Assembly (NCBI RefSeq): GCF_015840715.1
Contig: NZ_CP060397.1
Span: 2,872,686-2,936,685 of the forward strand
Source: Synechococcus sp. CBW1004
Lineage (GTDB): Bacteria; Cyanobacteriota; Cyanobacteriia; PCC-6307; Cyanobiaceae
Reading direction: 5' to 3'
Length of the DNA stretch: 64,000 nt
A model generated the notes under the pieces. The model saw only the letters and a program-made list of their open reading frames with translations. It did not search any database and was not told the DNA's origin. The stretch's first letter is position 1, and each line of letters begins with the position of its first letter. A program made the position numbers and the translations under genes. Positions 45,358 to 56,774 of this stretch are shown piece by piece.

Positions 45358-45654
45358 ATGCCCTGGTTCATCAAGCAGGAGACCTTTCGGCGTCCCTACG
45401 CCGAACTGCGCCCGCACCTCGCCGCCCACCGGTCATGGGTGGAGGAGTTGCGCGCCCAGGACGTGCGGATCAGCAGCGGCTATCTGGTCGATGGCGACGG
45501 CAAACCGGGAGGCGGTGGCTTGCTGGTGCTTGAGGCCGCCGATCACGCCAGCGCTGAGGCGCTGATTCTTCAGGACCCGGTCGTTGCCAGTGGCCTTGTG
45601 GACTGGAACCTGTGCCAGTGGATCGGTGCCGTGGGCGATCTGGGAGTGGGGTGA
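45358..45654 (+). CDS. YciI-family protein
   Basis: A 98-aa single-domain YCII-like protein: MPWFIKQETFRRPYAEL, AHRSWVEELRAQDVRISSGYL, and GGGLLVLEAADHASAEALI with DPVVASGLVDWNL. These match the YCII fold (dimeric ferredoxin-like barrel) with its conserved His-Asp region. Biochemical role unknown in general; some members are small dehalogenase-like or muconolactone isomerase-like enzymes. It lies between two toxin-antitoxin pairs without an obvious functional link. Confidence 0.85.
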   Translation: MPWFIKQETFRRPYAELRPHLAAHRSWVEELRAQDVRISSGYLVDGDGKPGGGGLLVLEAADHASAEALILQDPVVASGLVDWNLCQWIGAVGDLGVG

Positions 45655-45712
45655 CGGGGGCGATCGGGGCCTTTCTCCGAAGGTGCCCCTGCCGGCGCAG
45701 CCGTGCCGCTTG

Positions 45713-45726
45713 TAGCAACGTTGCTA
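45713..45726. promoter_or_regulatory. Perfect 14-base palindrome upstream of antitoxin
   Basis: TAGCAACGTTGCTA is exactly self-complementary and lies about 40 bases before the likely antitoxin ATG, matching the usual placement of a Phd/YefM-type operator. Confidence 0.6.
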
Positions 45727-45766
45727 GCTTCGATGGAGCCCTGGGTTGATCCGCGTGGCCAAGACG

Positions 45767-46006
45767 ATGTCCAGCAGAGCCTTCAACCAGGACGCCGCCG
45801 GTGCCAAGCGGGCCGCGAATCAGGAGCCTGTGTTCATCACGGACCGTGGTGAGGCCTCGCATGTGTTGCTTTCGATCGCCGAGTACCGCCGTCTGGTTGG
45901 AGCGGAGCGTTCAATCGCCGACCTTTTCGCTTTCCCTGGGGTGGAGGACATCGATCTACCCCTGACCAGAGATGCTGCGTCTGCACGGGTGGCGGATCTG
46001 TCCTGA
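45767..46006 (+). CDS. Phd/YefM-family antitoxin
   Basis: A 79-aa protein: SSRAFNQDAAGAKRAANQEPVFITDRGEASHVLLSIAEYRRLV is the Phd/YefM pattern of N-terminal DNA-binding region and helix. The C-terminal segment PLTRDAASARVADLS would neutralise the toxin. The ATG at 45767 was used; TTG 45746 or GTG 45755 are alternatives. The toxin gene begins on the base after its stop codon. Confidence 0.88.
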   Translation: MSSRAFNQDAAGAKRAANQEPVFITDRGEASHVLLSIAEYRRLVGAERSIADLFAFPGVEDIDLPLTRDAASARVADLS

Positions 46007-46429
46007 ATGTTTCTCCTCGATACGAACACTGTCTCGGAGCTGCGCAAGCTGCGTGCCGGCAAAGCCGATCCGGGAGTGGCCGCCTGGGCTGGCCAGGTTC
46101 AGCCCAGCAGATTGTTCGTCTCCGTGGTCACGATGCATGAACTGGAGCTGGGTGTGCTGCTGAAGGAGCGTCGTGATCCTGCCCAGGGTGCTCTGCTGCG
46201 GCATTGGCTGGAGCAGGCCGTTCTGCCGGCCTTTGCGGGGCGAATCCTGCCCTTTGACCTGGCGCTGGCACGCCGCAGTGCTGCCTTCCACAATCCGGAT
46301 CCCCAGTCCTTCGCTGATGGCCTGATCGCCGCCACCGCCCTGGTGCATGGGTTGGTTGTCGTGACCCGCAATCTGGCTGACTTCAAGGCCAGTGGCGTGC
46401 CCTTGCTCAATCCATGGCTGGGAGGCTGA
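46007..46429 (+). CDS. vapC: PIN-domain toxin (FitB/VapC-like)
   Basis: A 140-aa PIN protein: MFLLDTNTVSELRKLRAG gives the first Asp, SVVTMHELELGV (about 39-50) the Glu, and FADGLIAATALVHGLVVVTRNLADF (about 104-128) the remaining acidic positions, with Asn in the TRN form common in FitB. It abuts the antitoxin gene directly. The third PIN toxin in this window; its C-terminus LNPW resembles FitB proteins. Confidence 0.92.
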   Translation: MFLLDTNTVSELRKLRAGKADPGVAAWAGQVQPSRLFVSVVTMHELELGVLLKERRDPAQGALLRHWLEQAVLPAFAGRILPFDLALARRSAAFHNPDPQSFADGLIAATALVHGLVVVTRNLADFKASGVPLLNPWLGG

Positions 46430-46717
46430 ACGGCGTCTGGGTGTTTCTGTCGTTCCTGCACGTCGATGGCTCAGGGAGGCGGATCCCGCAGCTCCCGCAG
46501 CAGCTCCACCGCTGACCCTGGCGGTCCCGGCTGATCAGCATGAAGGGCGCGCAGGTGGCTGATCCAGTCTGTGTGGTCGCAGGGCAGTATTGCTTCCCCG
46601 GCGGCTCTCTGGATGGGCTGGTTGCGCTGTCGTGCTGCTGATGCATTGCGGCAGCGTTCTGGATGGCCTTCATGTCATCAAGTCTCCTCTGCTGCATTCG
46701 CCTTCACCCCGCCCCCG

Positions 46718-48478
46718 TCATCCCACTGCTGCCCGCGCCGACCGCGCCAGCCACAGCCCCAGGCCGATCCAGAGCAGCACCAGAGCGAAACAGAAGCCAC
46801 TCCAGACGGGCAGGCCCCAGCCGGTCACCGCCAGCGGCGCCACCACCGTGATCACGCCGCCGGCAAGAAAGGGCTGCAGGATCAGCTGCTTGATCGAGAA
46901 CGGGGTGAGGCTGCCGTTGCGGTCCTCGGGATCGACCATGTTGAGCAGCAGCAGGCCGCTGGCGGCCACACCGGTGGCCTGGCCGAACTCGACGAGGCCA
47001 CGCTCGAACCAGCTCGCGGGAAGGATCCGCGGCGCCAGCAGCAGGATCACCGCCAGATTCCACACCAGCCCCACGCCCGCCAGCACGGTCAGCGGCAGCC
47101 AGTCGTGGGCCAGCAGCGACAGGTCCAGGCAGGCGGTGGCGGCGCTGATCAGCAGATCGGCGCTGAGGGTGCCGATACGCGCCTGCAGCTTCGGCCGCAC
47201 CAGGGCGCTTCGCCCCGTGCGTTCCAGCAGGAGCCGCATCAGCAGCGAGCCCAGCAGGGCCAGTGGGAATACCGGCAGGGCATCCACCACCATCGCCAGC
47301 AGGCCTCCCTGCCAGGCGGCCAGCCGTCGCAGGCCTTCCAGCATCAGCACCCCGATCAGCACGGCTGATCCGGTGAGGGCGAGGTTGATCGCCAAGCTTC
47401 TCGGGGTGAGCGGTGGGGGGGCAGCGGCCGGCGCCGCGACGGCGCTGGAGCTCGAGGCGCCTGGTTCCAGGCCCGAGGCCGCTGTCTGCATCGGCAGGGC
47501 GCTGACGGAAACGGCCTGACAGGCCGTCGCATCAGGCTCCGGAGCCTGGCCCGAAGCCGATCCGCGGTCCTCGCCTGGGCTGGCCGTTGCCACGGGGGCA
47601 GGCACCGCAGAGCCCGCCTGCAGGGCATGCGCTGACTGGATTGCCGCTGCAGGCTGCATGGCCGCGGCAGCCGGGTCGGGAACGTCGCAGCCATCCGCCG
47701 TGGGCACGTCGGTGGGCTCAGCTGCCGGCGCAACCGCCAACGCCCCTCCCCGCACCCAGGCGAAGCGGCGGCCGAGCAGCACCAGCAGGCCGCCCACCAT
47801 CGTCGAGGCCAGCAGGCCCACGGTGGCCAGGGCCAGGCCAAGGGCCTCGCCGCTCTCCAGCCCGAGGCGGGCGTAGGTGGGGCCCATCGCCGCCGCCGAG
47901 CCGTGGCCGCCTTCGTAGGCCACCTCGATCAGACAGGCCATCACCGACGGCGCCCCCATCAGCGGCTGCAGCAGCAGCAGCACCGCCAGCGCCGCCACCA
48001 GGTACTGGCCGAAGGCCAGGGTCAGAGCCAGCAGCATCTGGGCCGAGAGGGGCCGCCACAGGCCTCCGATCGCCGGCAGGGGCTTGCCGAGCAGCAGGCT
48101 GGCGAACACCAGCGTCAGCAGGATCAGCGGCAGCTGGTCCCACAACTGGATCACCTCCGGAGGGATCAGTGGCCAGACCCCGGCGGGGGCGATCAGCAGG
48201 CCGAGGCCACCGGCCAGCAGGGCCTCCGGAATCCCCCACTGGTGCGTGCCCAGAAGCCGCCCCAGGCCGGTGCCCAGCAGCAGCAGCAGCGCCAGCAGCG
48301 CCATGGACAGAGCCAGGGTGGGCACGCTGGAGCTCAGGGAGGACAGGACCGCGCTGATCCAGGCCATCGATGAGGCTCTGAGCTGCTCGAGTCCCGGCTG
48401 GAGCGCAGTGGGGAGGGCCAGCCCCGCTGAGGCAGGGTTCAGGAGAAGGGGCAGCAGGCTGGTGGTCAGGGCCGTCAC
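46718..48478 (-). CDS. gltS: Sodium/glutamate symporter (GltS, ESS family)
   Basis: A 586-aa membrane protein with about ten hydrophobic helices. The N-terminal half has LVAALAVLLLLQPLMGAP and EGGHGSAAAMGPTYARLG (about 188-205), the family hallmark of Na+-coupled glutamate transporters. A 110-residue Ala/Pro/Ser-rich segment (about 245-360), probably disordered, separates it from a second half with more helices. Typical GltS proteins are about 400 aa, so this linker is unusual. Function would be Na+-dependent glutamate uptake at the inner membrane. Confidence 0.85.
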   Translation of the reverse strand: MTALTTSLLPLLLNPASAGLALPTALQPGLEQLRASSMAWISAVLSSLSSSVPTLALSMALLALLLLLGTGLGRLLGTHQWGIPEALLAGGLGLLIAPAGVWPLIPPEVIQLWDQLPLILLTLVFASLLLGKPLPAIGGLWRPLSAQMLLALTLAFGQYLVAALAVLLLLQPLMGAPSVMACLIEVAYEGGHGSAAAMGPTYARLGLESGEALGLALATVGLLASTMVGGLLVLLGRRFAWVRGGALAVAPAAEPTDVPTADGCDVPDPAAAAMQPAAAIQSAHALQAGSAVPAPVATASPGEDRGSASGQAPEPDATACQAVSVSALPMQTAASGLEPGASSSSAVAAPAAAPPPLTPRSLAINLALTGSAVLIGVLMLEGLRRLAAWQGGLLAMVVDALPVFPLALLGSLLMRLLLERTGRSALVRPKLQARIGTLSADLLISAATACLDLSLLAHDWLPLTVLAGVGLVWNLAVILLLAPRILPASWFERGLVEFGQATGVAASGLLLLNMVDPEDRNGSLTPFSIKQLILQPFLAGGVITVVAPLAVTGWGLPVWSGFCFALVLLWIGLGLWLARSARAAVG

Positions 48479-48744
48479 CGGTCAGGGGTTCAAGGGAGGT
48501 GTGCAGACCTGGACCATCCCCGCCACTGTTGAAGCGCCGGGGCGGGGACTGGAGCGGCACCTCCCCTGTCGCCGGGGTCGCCAGGGCCGTTGCCGGTAAG
48601 GCTGCCATGGGGGCTGCGCGGCGGAGGGTTCAGCCTGAGGCCGCCCGACTCTGGAATCGTTCCAGGCCTTCCGAGATGGATGCGGGTGTCATCCGGAGGG
48701 CAGGCGGAGATGCAGCAGCTCTGTCCTGGCCTGAAGGTCCGCCT

Positions 48745-51087
48745 TCAGCCTCCTGCGCCCAACCCGAACCGCTCCCGGAAGAAGGCCTCGCTGCGCTCCA
48801 GCACCTGCCGCTGCACGGCCCCATCGCGGAAGCCGTGGCCCTCGCCTTCGAACAACTGCAGCTCCACAGGCACGCCGCGGGCTTTCAGCCGCTCCACCAT
48901 GGCGATGCTCTGCTGCGCCGGCACCACCGTGTCGTCGAGGCCGTGGAAGAACAGCAGTGGTGCGTGGATCCGATCCGCCTGCTGCAGCGGTGAGCGCTGC
49001 TCATAGATCGCCCGCGCCGACGGCCAGGGCCCTACCAGCGCATCGAAGTAGCGGGCCTCGAAGCGGTGATCGCATTCCGCCAGGGCCGTCAGATCGGTGA
49101 CCGGGTAGCGGATGGCACCGGCGCGCAGGGTGTCGCCGCGGGCCATCGCCGCCAGCACCGTGAAGCCCGAAGCGCTGCTGCCCTCCATGGCGATGCGGTC
49201 CGGATCGGCGTGGCCGGCCTCCACCACGGCCCGGGCGGCGCCGAGGCAGTCGTCCACGTCCACCACACCCCAGAGCCCGTCGAGGCGTTCGCGATAGGCG
49301 CGCCCGAAGCCGGTGGAGCCGCCGTAGTTCACATCCACCACGCCCCAGCCGCGACTGGTCCAGAACTGAATCGCCAGGCTCAGGCCGGTGCGGGCCATGC
49401 CCGTGGGGCCGCTGTGGCCGCGCACCAGCAGCGGCGAGGCGGGACCGGCTCCATCCCGGGGCGGGTAGTACCAGGCATGGGTGGGGCGGCCGCCATGGCC
49501 GGTGAACCGGAGGGGCTCCGGGCGGCTGATCTGATCCGGAGCCAGCAGGGCGGGCACGGCGGGTCGGTGTGTCCAGGCCACAGGGAGGTCCTCCAGCCAG
49601 GCCTCAGCAGGCTGCTGCAGGGCTTCTTCCGGAGAGTCCGCCAGCGTCTCCGCCCTCCGCTTCTGCCGGCACGGACGCTGGAGGGTCAGCTCCAGCAGGC
49701 CGGGACCGTCCACAGGGCCGCTGGCAATCGCCACCACCCTGCCGTCTTGGGCGTCGAGGGCGGCCAGATCGTCGAAGGGCAGCGGGATCGGCTGCCAGCG
49801 CAGCGCTCCCCTCAGCGCGCCGCTGGAGCTCGCTGGGGCGGGAGGGTCGCTGGGGCTCGCTGCTTCGCTGGCCCCGTCGCGCTGGCCAGGGTTCGTGGTC
49901 TCTGCCAAGGCCGCTGGGGTGTCGGCGCCTGGCGTGTCGGCAGCAGTGGCGGCACCATCGCCTGTGGGCACCAGCGCCCCCAGCTCCCAGCGGCCATCAC
50001 GGCAGCACGCCGCCACCAGCCTCTGGCCATCCCAGGCGGTGGTGCGCATGCCGTACACCCACTGGGGCATCGCGAACTCCGCCTGCATCGGCAGCAGCGG
50101 TCGCCACTCGGGCGCCGCCTCCGGTGACAGCGACACTGCGTTCTCAAGCATCTCCAGGTTCCACCAGCCGCTGCGGTCGCCCGCCACCATCAGATCCGGC
50201 CCGGCCCACAGGGGCTGGAACACCGAGATGGCCTGCCCCGGGCCTGGGGTGCTGCCGGCGATCGGCCGAACGTCCGTCAGCGCGCCGCCGGCATCGAAGC
50301 GCCCCAGCCACAGCACGCTGCGGTCCCAGGGCATGCAGGGCTGCTGCCAGCTCACCCAGGCCAGATGGCAGCCCGAGGGGCTGAGCACGGCGTAGCCGCA
50401 GAAATCAGGGCTCTCCCAGAGCACCTGCGGCGTCCCGCCGGCGAGCGGCACCGACACCAGCCGGTCGCGGTCGTTGTGCTCACACACGCCGATCCAGCGC
50501 TGCCGGGCCGGGTCGATCAGGCCATCGCCGAACAGGGCGGGCTCCCCGTCGTGCTGAGCATCCGAGGCCGGAGTGAGGCGCACGGGTGCAGGCAGGGGCA
50601 CATTGCCTGGATCATCGGGCAGATCCAGGCGCCATAGCGAACGCCCCCCCTCGGCCACCACCACCACCGTTGGGCCCTCAGTCCAGCTGCCCAGCGGCGC
50701 ATGGCCTGGATGCTCTCCTTCCGCAGGACGCTCGTCCGCCCGGAGGTCTGCCATGGACCGGCTGTCGTTCCCGCGTTCGTCAGCACCAGTGCCACCTCCT
50801 GCCGACTTTCTCGCGACGCAGTACACGCCCCCGCCATAGCCGTGGATGCGGCTGCGCAGATCCAGCTCCGGGGTGAGCTCCAGCTCCGCGCCCGTGCGGG
50901 TGCGCAGCCGCAGGGTGGTGCGACCGCGCTGCGCCGGCAGTTGCTCCAGCCAGAACAGCCGTCCGTCCAGCAGGCGGGGTTCCTTGAGCACCGGCGTCGC
51001 TCCCAGCACCAGCTCCGCCGGCAGGGGGCCGGTTCCGCCGGCCTGATCGGTTCGGTTCCGCCCGACTGCGTCCACCCCTGCCTCCAT
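48745..51087 (-). CDS. S9-family prolyl oligopeptidase-like peptidase
   Basis: A 780-aa alpha/beta-hydrolase peptidase with N-terminal beta-propeller. The catalytic Ser is in EGSSASGFTVL (about 629-639), the Asp in FHGLDDTVVP (about 715-724) and the His in GEGHGF (about 750-755). DVNYGGSTGFGRAYRE before the serine is the usual S9 stretch. Low-complexity Ala/Ser/Gly/Pro-rich stretches interrupt the propeller part (for example about residues 390-435). The ATG at 51087 was chosen because the frame upstream overlaps the divergent def gene and has no family similarity. Probably cytoplasmic, acting on peptides or acyl substrates. Confidence 0.88.
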   Translation of the reverse strand: MEAGVDAVGRNRTDQAGGTGPLPAELVLGATPVLKEPRLLDGRLFWLEQLPAQRGRTTLRLRTRTGAELELTPELDLRSRIHGYGGGVYCVARKSAGGGTGADERGNDSRSMADLRADERPAEGEHPGHAPLGSWTEGPTVVVVAEGGRSLWRLDLPDDPGNVPLPAPVRLTPASDAQHDGEPALFGDGLIDPARQRWIGVCEHNDRDRLVSVPLAGGTPQVLWESPDFCGYAVLSPSGCHLAWVSWQQPCMPWDRSVLWLGRFDAGGALTDVRPIAGSTPGPGQAISVFQPLWAGPDLMVAGDRSGWWNLEMLENAVSLSPEAAPEWRPLLPMQAEFAMPQWVYGMRTTAWDGQRLVAACCRDGRWELGALVPTGDGAATAADTPGADTPAALAETTNPGQRDGASEAASPSDPPAPASSSGALRGALRWQPIPLPFDDLAALDAQDGRVVAIASGPVDGPGLLELTLQRPCRQKRRAETLADSPEEALQQPAEAWLEDLPVAWTHRPAVPALLAPDQISRPEPLRFTGHGGRPTHAWYYPPRDGAGPASPLLVRGHSGPTGMARTGLSLAIQFWTSRGWGVVDVNYGGSTGFGRAYRERLDGLWGVVDVDDCLGAARAVVEAGHADPDRIAMEGSSASGFTVLAAMARGDTLRAGAIRYPVTDLTALAECDHRFEARYFDALVGPWPSARAIYEQRSPLQQADRIHAPLLFFHGLDDTVVPAQQSIAMVERLKARGVPVELQLFEGEGHGFRDGAVQRQVLERSEAFFRERFGLGAGG

Positions 51088-51102
51088 GGCGTGCCTTCTA
51101 GG

Positions 51103-51735
51103 ATGAACCCCTGTGATTCCGGTGATTCCTTGGCGCGCAGCTTCGCCCAGTTGGCTCGCGCAGCCGAGCAGGGCAACCGCACCGTTCAGGTGCCGAAGGA
51201 GCCCCTCGAAACGCCGCCGCTGCCGATCCACACACTCGGCTCCAGGGAGCTGCGCACCAGCGCCAGGCGGATCAGCAAGGTCGACGAGGGCATCCGTGAC
51301 CTCGCACGCGACATGCTGCGCAGCATGTACAGCGCCCAGGGCATCGGACTGGCGGCCCCACAGGTGGGCGTCCACAAGCAGCTGTTGGTGATCGATCTCG
51401 ACATCGAGGAGGCATCCACCCCACCGCTGGTGCTGATCAACCCCGAGATCACCGCTTTCGGCTCCTCGCTGAACACCTATGAGGAGGGCTGCCTCAGCAT
51501 TCCCAAGGTCTATCTGAACGTGGTGCGTCCCTCGATCGTGGAGGTGAGCTACCGCGACGAGCTGGGCCGGCCGAAGCGCCTCAAGGCGGATGGGTTGCTG
51601 GCCCGCTGCATCCAGCACGAGATGGATCATCTCAACGGCGTGCTGTTCGTCGATCGCGTCACCGATGAGTTGAGCCTCAACGAAGGCCTCAAGCAGCAGG
51701 GGTTCGACCGCCGCGACGTCCAGTCGATCCGCTGA
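51103..51735 (+). CDS. def: Peptide deformylase
   Basis: Removes the N-formyl group from new proteins. All three metal-site motifs are present: GIGLAAPQVGV (about 80-90), EEGCLSIPKV (about 127-136) and QHEMDHLNGVLF (about 168-179). The ATG at 51103 gives 210 aa; a TTG at 51130 would start at the commonly conserved ARSFAQLAR and is also plausible. It diverges from the S9 peptidase gene with only 15 bases between the two start codons, so their promoters must overlap or lie inside the neighbouring gene. Confidence 0.96.
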   Translation: MNPCDSGDSLARSFAQLARAAEQGNRTVQVPKEPLETPPLPIHTLGSRELRTSARRISKVDEGIRDLARDMLRSMYSAQGIGLAAPQVGVHKQLLVIDLDIEEASTPPLVLINPEITAFGSSLNTYEEGCLSIPKVYLNVVRPSIVEVSYRDELGRPKRLKADGLLARCIQHEMDHLNGVLFVDRVTDELSLNEGLKQQGFDRRDVQSIR

Positions 51736-51760
51736 GCCCCCCCTATTCGCTGAAACAGCC

Positions 51761-51958
51761 ATGGAGATGAAACCTCTGGCCGGGCTGTTCCTGGCCGTCG
51801 CCTGCGTGCTCGGCATCGCCGCCACCGGCTCGGTGTTCGAGCTGGCCTACGGCGATCCCGATCTCGGCGTGCAGACCACCCGCTGGATCCTGGGAGCGAG
51901 CCTGCCTGGCACCGTGATCGCGCTGCTGGTGGCGATTCGCATCAACAAGCCCGCCTGA
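51761..51958 (+). CDS. Small membrane protein, two transmembrane segments
   Basis: A 65-aa protein with two hydrophobic helices (about residues 7-28 and 43-59) joined by a loop containing AYGDPDLGVQTTR. No named family is recognised, but such small proteins recur downstream of def-like genes in picocyanobacteria as far as I recall. It begins 25 bases after def on the same strand and may be cotranscribed. Function unknown. Confidence 0.65.
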   Translation: MEMKPLAGLFLAVACVLGIAATGSVFELAYGDPDLGVQTTRWILGASLPGTVIALLVAIRINKPA

Positions 51959-52595
51959 AGATCCGGGACGTCCGCAGGAGCATCCGAGTCCGGATCCCAC
52001 GGTGCATCGGCGGAGGTCACCACGGTGATCGGCGCCATGGCCTGCGGCCCGGCGACCGCGAAGACGTGCCTGCAGGACGAGGCGCATCTTGCAAGCAACC
52101 CCTCCGGGGGCTCGGGGACGGCGCACGCGATGCGGATTCGCGATGGCTCATCCGCACTCCCTGAAGGCCGCTCCTGCCTCCGCGAGGCAGGACAGCTGCC
52201 CCTCGGAGCAGGCCGAGGGGAGCTCCTTCCAGAGCTCTGCTGAACCCAAGGGCTCATCCGGGTGGACTTGATTCATGCCGCTTTTTTGATGGCCTTAACC
52301 GCACCTGGGTGCCGCCCGTGCTGGTGGAAGTAGGCAGACGTTCCCCTCTGGGAAGGCAGGTCGGGACTCCGTGCCTGAGCTGCGGAGCGACATGGGTCAA
52401 ACCTGCCGAGCTGAGAGCTTCCGGCATCAGCAGCGGCATTGCCCTGGGCTTGTCGTCATGCCTTCGACCCCGCCCGTCGCGGGCCGCGTTCCGGGGCGGT
52501 GCCGGTCCGCAGGCCGGCCTCCCGCTCTCCGGCCGCGAGTGAGACCAGGCTCCGGTTTGCATACGATTCACCCTGCTCCTCACCCCGGCAGCGTC
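51959..52595. other. Long intergenic region with repeat remnant
   Basis: 637 bases without a convincing gene. It contains the second copy of the dispersed repeat (about 52310-52395). The right part holds the promoter and leader of the DUF3747 gene. No tRNA or terminator with a clear U-run was seen. Confidence 0.5.
52310..52395 (+). repeat. Dispersed repeat, copy 2
   Basis: Ungapped partner of the segment at 13075-13190 (opposite strand), including GTAGGCAGACG and CTGAGCTGCGGAGCGACAT at the same spacing. Roughly three quarters of about 84 positions match by eye. Here it lies in noncoding DNA, which suggests an independent mobile or palindromic repeat family rather than a shared protein domain. 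Confidence 0.7.
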
Positions 52596-53426
52596 GTGAC
52601 CCTCTCCCTGAGATCCGGGCGGCTGCGCCGCTCGCCCCTCGCCGCCCTCGCCCTGCTGCTGGGGCTGACCGCGGCGCTCCCCAGCCAGCGCGCCAGTGCC
52701 CAGCAGGCCCTCTTCGGGGCCCTCGAGGTGGAGCAGCAGCGGTTCGTGCTCGTGGCCGCGCCGATCGGCAGCAGCGGCAGCCGCTACCAGCTCAATATCT
52801 ACGAGCAGATCAACGACCGCCGGCCCTGTTTCGCCACCGGCAGCGCCCTGCCTGCGCCGGTCAACCCACTGCTGGCGACCTTCGACTTCACCGGCATCTG
52901 CGGCCGCTACATCGACGCCAACGGCTATTCCCTGCGGGTGGGCGGCACGGACCTGGCCACCTCCTACCGCCTGATGGTCCGCACCGATGCGACGGGCACC
53001 CTGCTGGTGGCCCTGCCCACCAAGTCCTGGGCCGGTCCCGAGATGATCGTGGCCCGCTCCGGCGGACCGATCGGCGGGTTCCACAAGCTTGAGCCTGAAC
53101 CGGGCTGGCGCCTGATGCGTCGCACCTATGGCGGCCGCAGGCTCGGCCATCTGTACGTCTACAGCGACAGCTGGCCGGTCGCCGCCATCGACGGCGCCGC
53201 CCCTGCTGCGGCATCTCCCCCTCGGGAGCGTCCCGCCGGCAGCCCCATGACTCCTGCCCCTGCCGCCGCGGGAACGGCCTCCCCGGCAGCCCTTGAGCCT
53301 GGGGGCGGTTCCGGCACCGCCGCCTCGCCCGGCTCTGCTGGGGCGATGGAGCCCCAGAGCGGCGCGCCCGCCGCGGTCGACGGTGGCCGGGCTCCGGCCA
53401 TGCCGACCCCGCCACCGAACCTCTGA
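52596..53426 (+). CDS. DUF3747 exported protein
   Basis: A cyanobacterial family of unknown function. A signal peptide (about residues 1-32, cleavage after SQRASA) precedes the DUF3747 domain: [19 protein letters not shown] (about 37-55), [16 protein letters not shown] (about 61-76), [20 protein letters not shown] (about 93-112) and [15 protein letters not shown]. The C-terminus after about 195 is Pro/Ala-rich and probably disordered. The GTG at 52596 gives 276 aa and starts directly before the signal peptide. Periplasmic or cell-surface location is likely. Confidence 0.9.
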   Translation: MTLSLRSGRLRRSPLAALALLLGLTAALPSQRASAQQALFGALEVEQQRFVLVAAPIGSSGSRYQLNIYEQINDRRPCFATGSALPAPVNPLLATFDFTGICGRYIDANGYSLRVGGTDLATSYRLMVRTDATGTLLVALPTKSWAGPEMIVARSGGPIGGFHKLEPEPGWRLMRRTYGGRRLGHLYVYSDSWPVAAIDGAAPAAASPPRERPAGSPMTPAPAAAGTASPAALEPGGGSGTAASPGSAGAMEPQSGAPAAVDGGRAPAMPTPPPNL

Positions 53427-53484
53427 GAGCGGGCGGTCGGGCGCTTGCTACATTTCCAGACTCCGCATCTCCCAGCAGCACTTC

Positions 53485-53655
53485 ATGACCCAGGTCACGG
53501 TCGGTGAAAACGAAGGCATCGAGTCGGCGCTGCGTCGCTTCAAGCGCCAGGTGTCCAAGGCCGGCATCTTTGCGGATCTGAAGCGACTGCGCCATCACGA
53601 GACGCCGACGGAGAAGTACAAGCGCAAGGCCCAGCAGCGCCGCCGTCGCCGCTGA
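53485..53655 (+). CDS. rpsU: 30S ribosomal protein S21
   Basis: S21 is a small basic protein of the 30S platform near the mRNA exit. The 56-aa sequence [20 protein letters not shown] is the standard N-terminus and the C-terminus ends in a run of basic residues (KAQQRRRRR). Start ATG at 53485; a perfect stem-loop follows the gene and probably terminates it. Confidence 0.96.
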   Translation: MTQVTVGENEGIESALRRFKRQVSKAGIFADLKRLRHHETPTEKYKRKAQQRRRRR

Positions 53656-53703
53656 GCCGCCGCCAGGCTTTCTCTGTCTGTACTCCCCATAAGCACTCCT
53701 TCA

Positions 53704-53737
53704 AGGGCCCTCCAGGTCACTTCGCCTGGAGGGCCCT
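53704..53737 (+). terminator. Stem-loop after rpsU
   Basis: Perfect 13-base inverted repeat AGGGCCCTCCAGG / CCTGGAGGGCCCT with an 8-base loop, 48 bases after rpsU. The downstream side has only GTTGCTG, so termination efficiency without Rho is uncertain, but no coding region overlaps. Confidence 0.8.
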
Positions 53738-54070
53738 GTTGCTGTCCGGACCCACGACGGGGTTCATGCGCCGTCCGGTGGACGTCCGGGACCGACTCCC
53801 CGGCCGTGACCGATTGGGTGCCCCGAGCATCAGCTGGGTCCGCTGGGCTGATCTTCCAGGTTCACTGCGCAGCTCTGGGGAAGGACTCCAGGACCCCGGC
53901 CCTGTCTGGGTGGCCTGCTCTCCCAGGTGAGTGCGGGCCCGGCCACAGAGCACGGCAGGTCCTGCGCCCCTGTCCTCCCGGGAGCGGAGCTGTCACAGCT
54001 GCGCGAGTCGCTGCCGAGGCGGCGCCGGAACCGGTGCTTCTACCTGTTCCCGATCCCTGACAGACGACCC
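53738..54070. other. Intergenic region after rpsU terminator
   Basis: About 330 bases before the small Arg-rich gene. The frame of that gene stays open back to 53927 with a possible earlier start, but the translation there has no character. Nothing else recognised. Confidence 0.4.
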
Positions 54071-54310
54071 ATGCTGATGGGACCCACGCGCGTCCAGGCC
54101 ATGGCCCAGGTCCCTGTCTCTCCCGGCGATTCCTCCAGCGCCGCCCTGCTCCGCACCGCCACCGGTACGGGCCTGGCAGGGTTCGGGGCCTGGCTGGCGG
54201 ACATGCTCAATCACGCCTTCGGCAATCCCCGTGAGGAGGCGGCTCATCAGCCGCCGCTGGTCGGAGTGCAGCCCTACCGCGACCGCCCCCAGCGCCGTCG
54301 CCGTTTCTGA
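54071..54310 (+). CDS. Small hypothetical protein with Arg-rich tail
   Basis: A 79-aa frame beginning MLMGPTRVQAMAQVPVSPGD, with an amphipathic segment TGTGLAGFGAWLADMLNHAFG (about 36-56) and the basic tail RDRPQRRRRF. No family recognised. It could be a small membrane-associated or RNA/DNA-binding protein. Lies between rpsU and the ComM-like gene without an operon partner. Confidence 0.5.
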   Translation: MLMGPTRVQAMAQVPVSPGDSSSAALLRTATGTGLAGFGAWLADMLNHAFGNPREEAAHQPPLVGVQPYRDRPQRRRRF

Positions 54311-54402
54311 GGGGTCTGCACCTGCGGATTCGCTTCTGTTCCCCACGTGTTCCTCGTTCTTCTGATCGCCCCCGCCGCTTCTGTGGTGGGGGTGTCGCGC
54401 CT

Positions 54403-56699
<2,297 letters not shown>

Positions 56700-56774
56700 G
56701 CGGTCCGCGGATCCACCCCAGCCGGCGCGTGCCGGGGCTCCAGCGGCGACAATGCCTGACATCCGCGTCCATCC

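Noticed and set aside
46407-46697. 96-codon minus frame after the third PIN toxin
   Set aside because: Another frame of the same strand looks equally protein-like but has no start; neither shows a known domain. Left unannotated.
51088-51825. Extension of the S9 peptidase upstream to 51825
   Set aside because: This would lie antisense to def, whose motifs are unmistakable; the added residues have no peptidase character.
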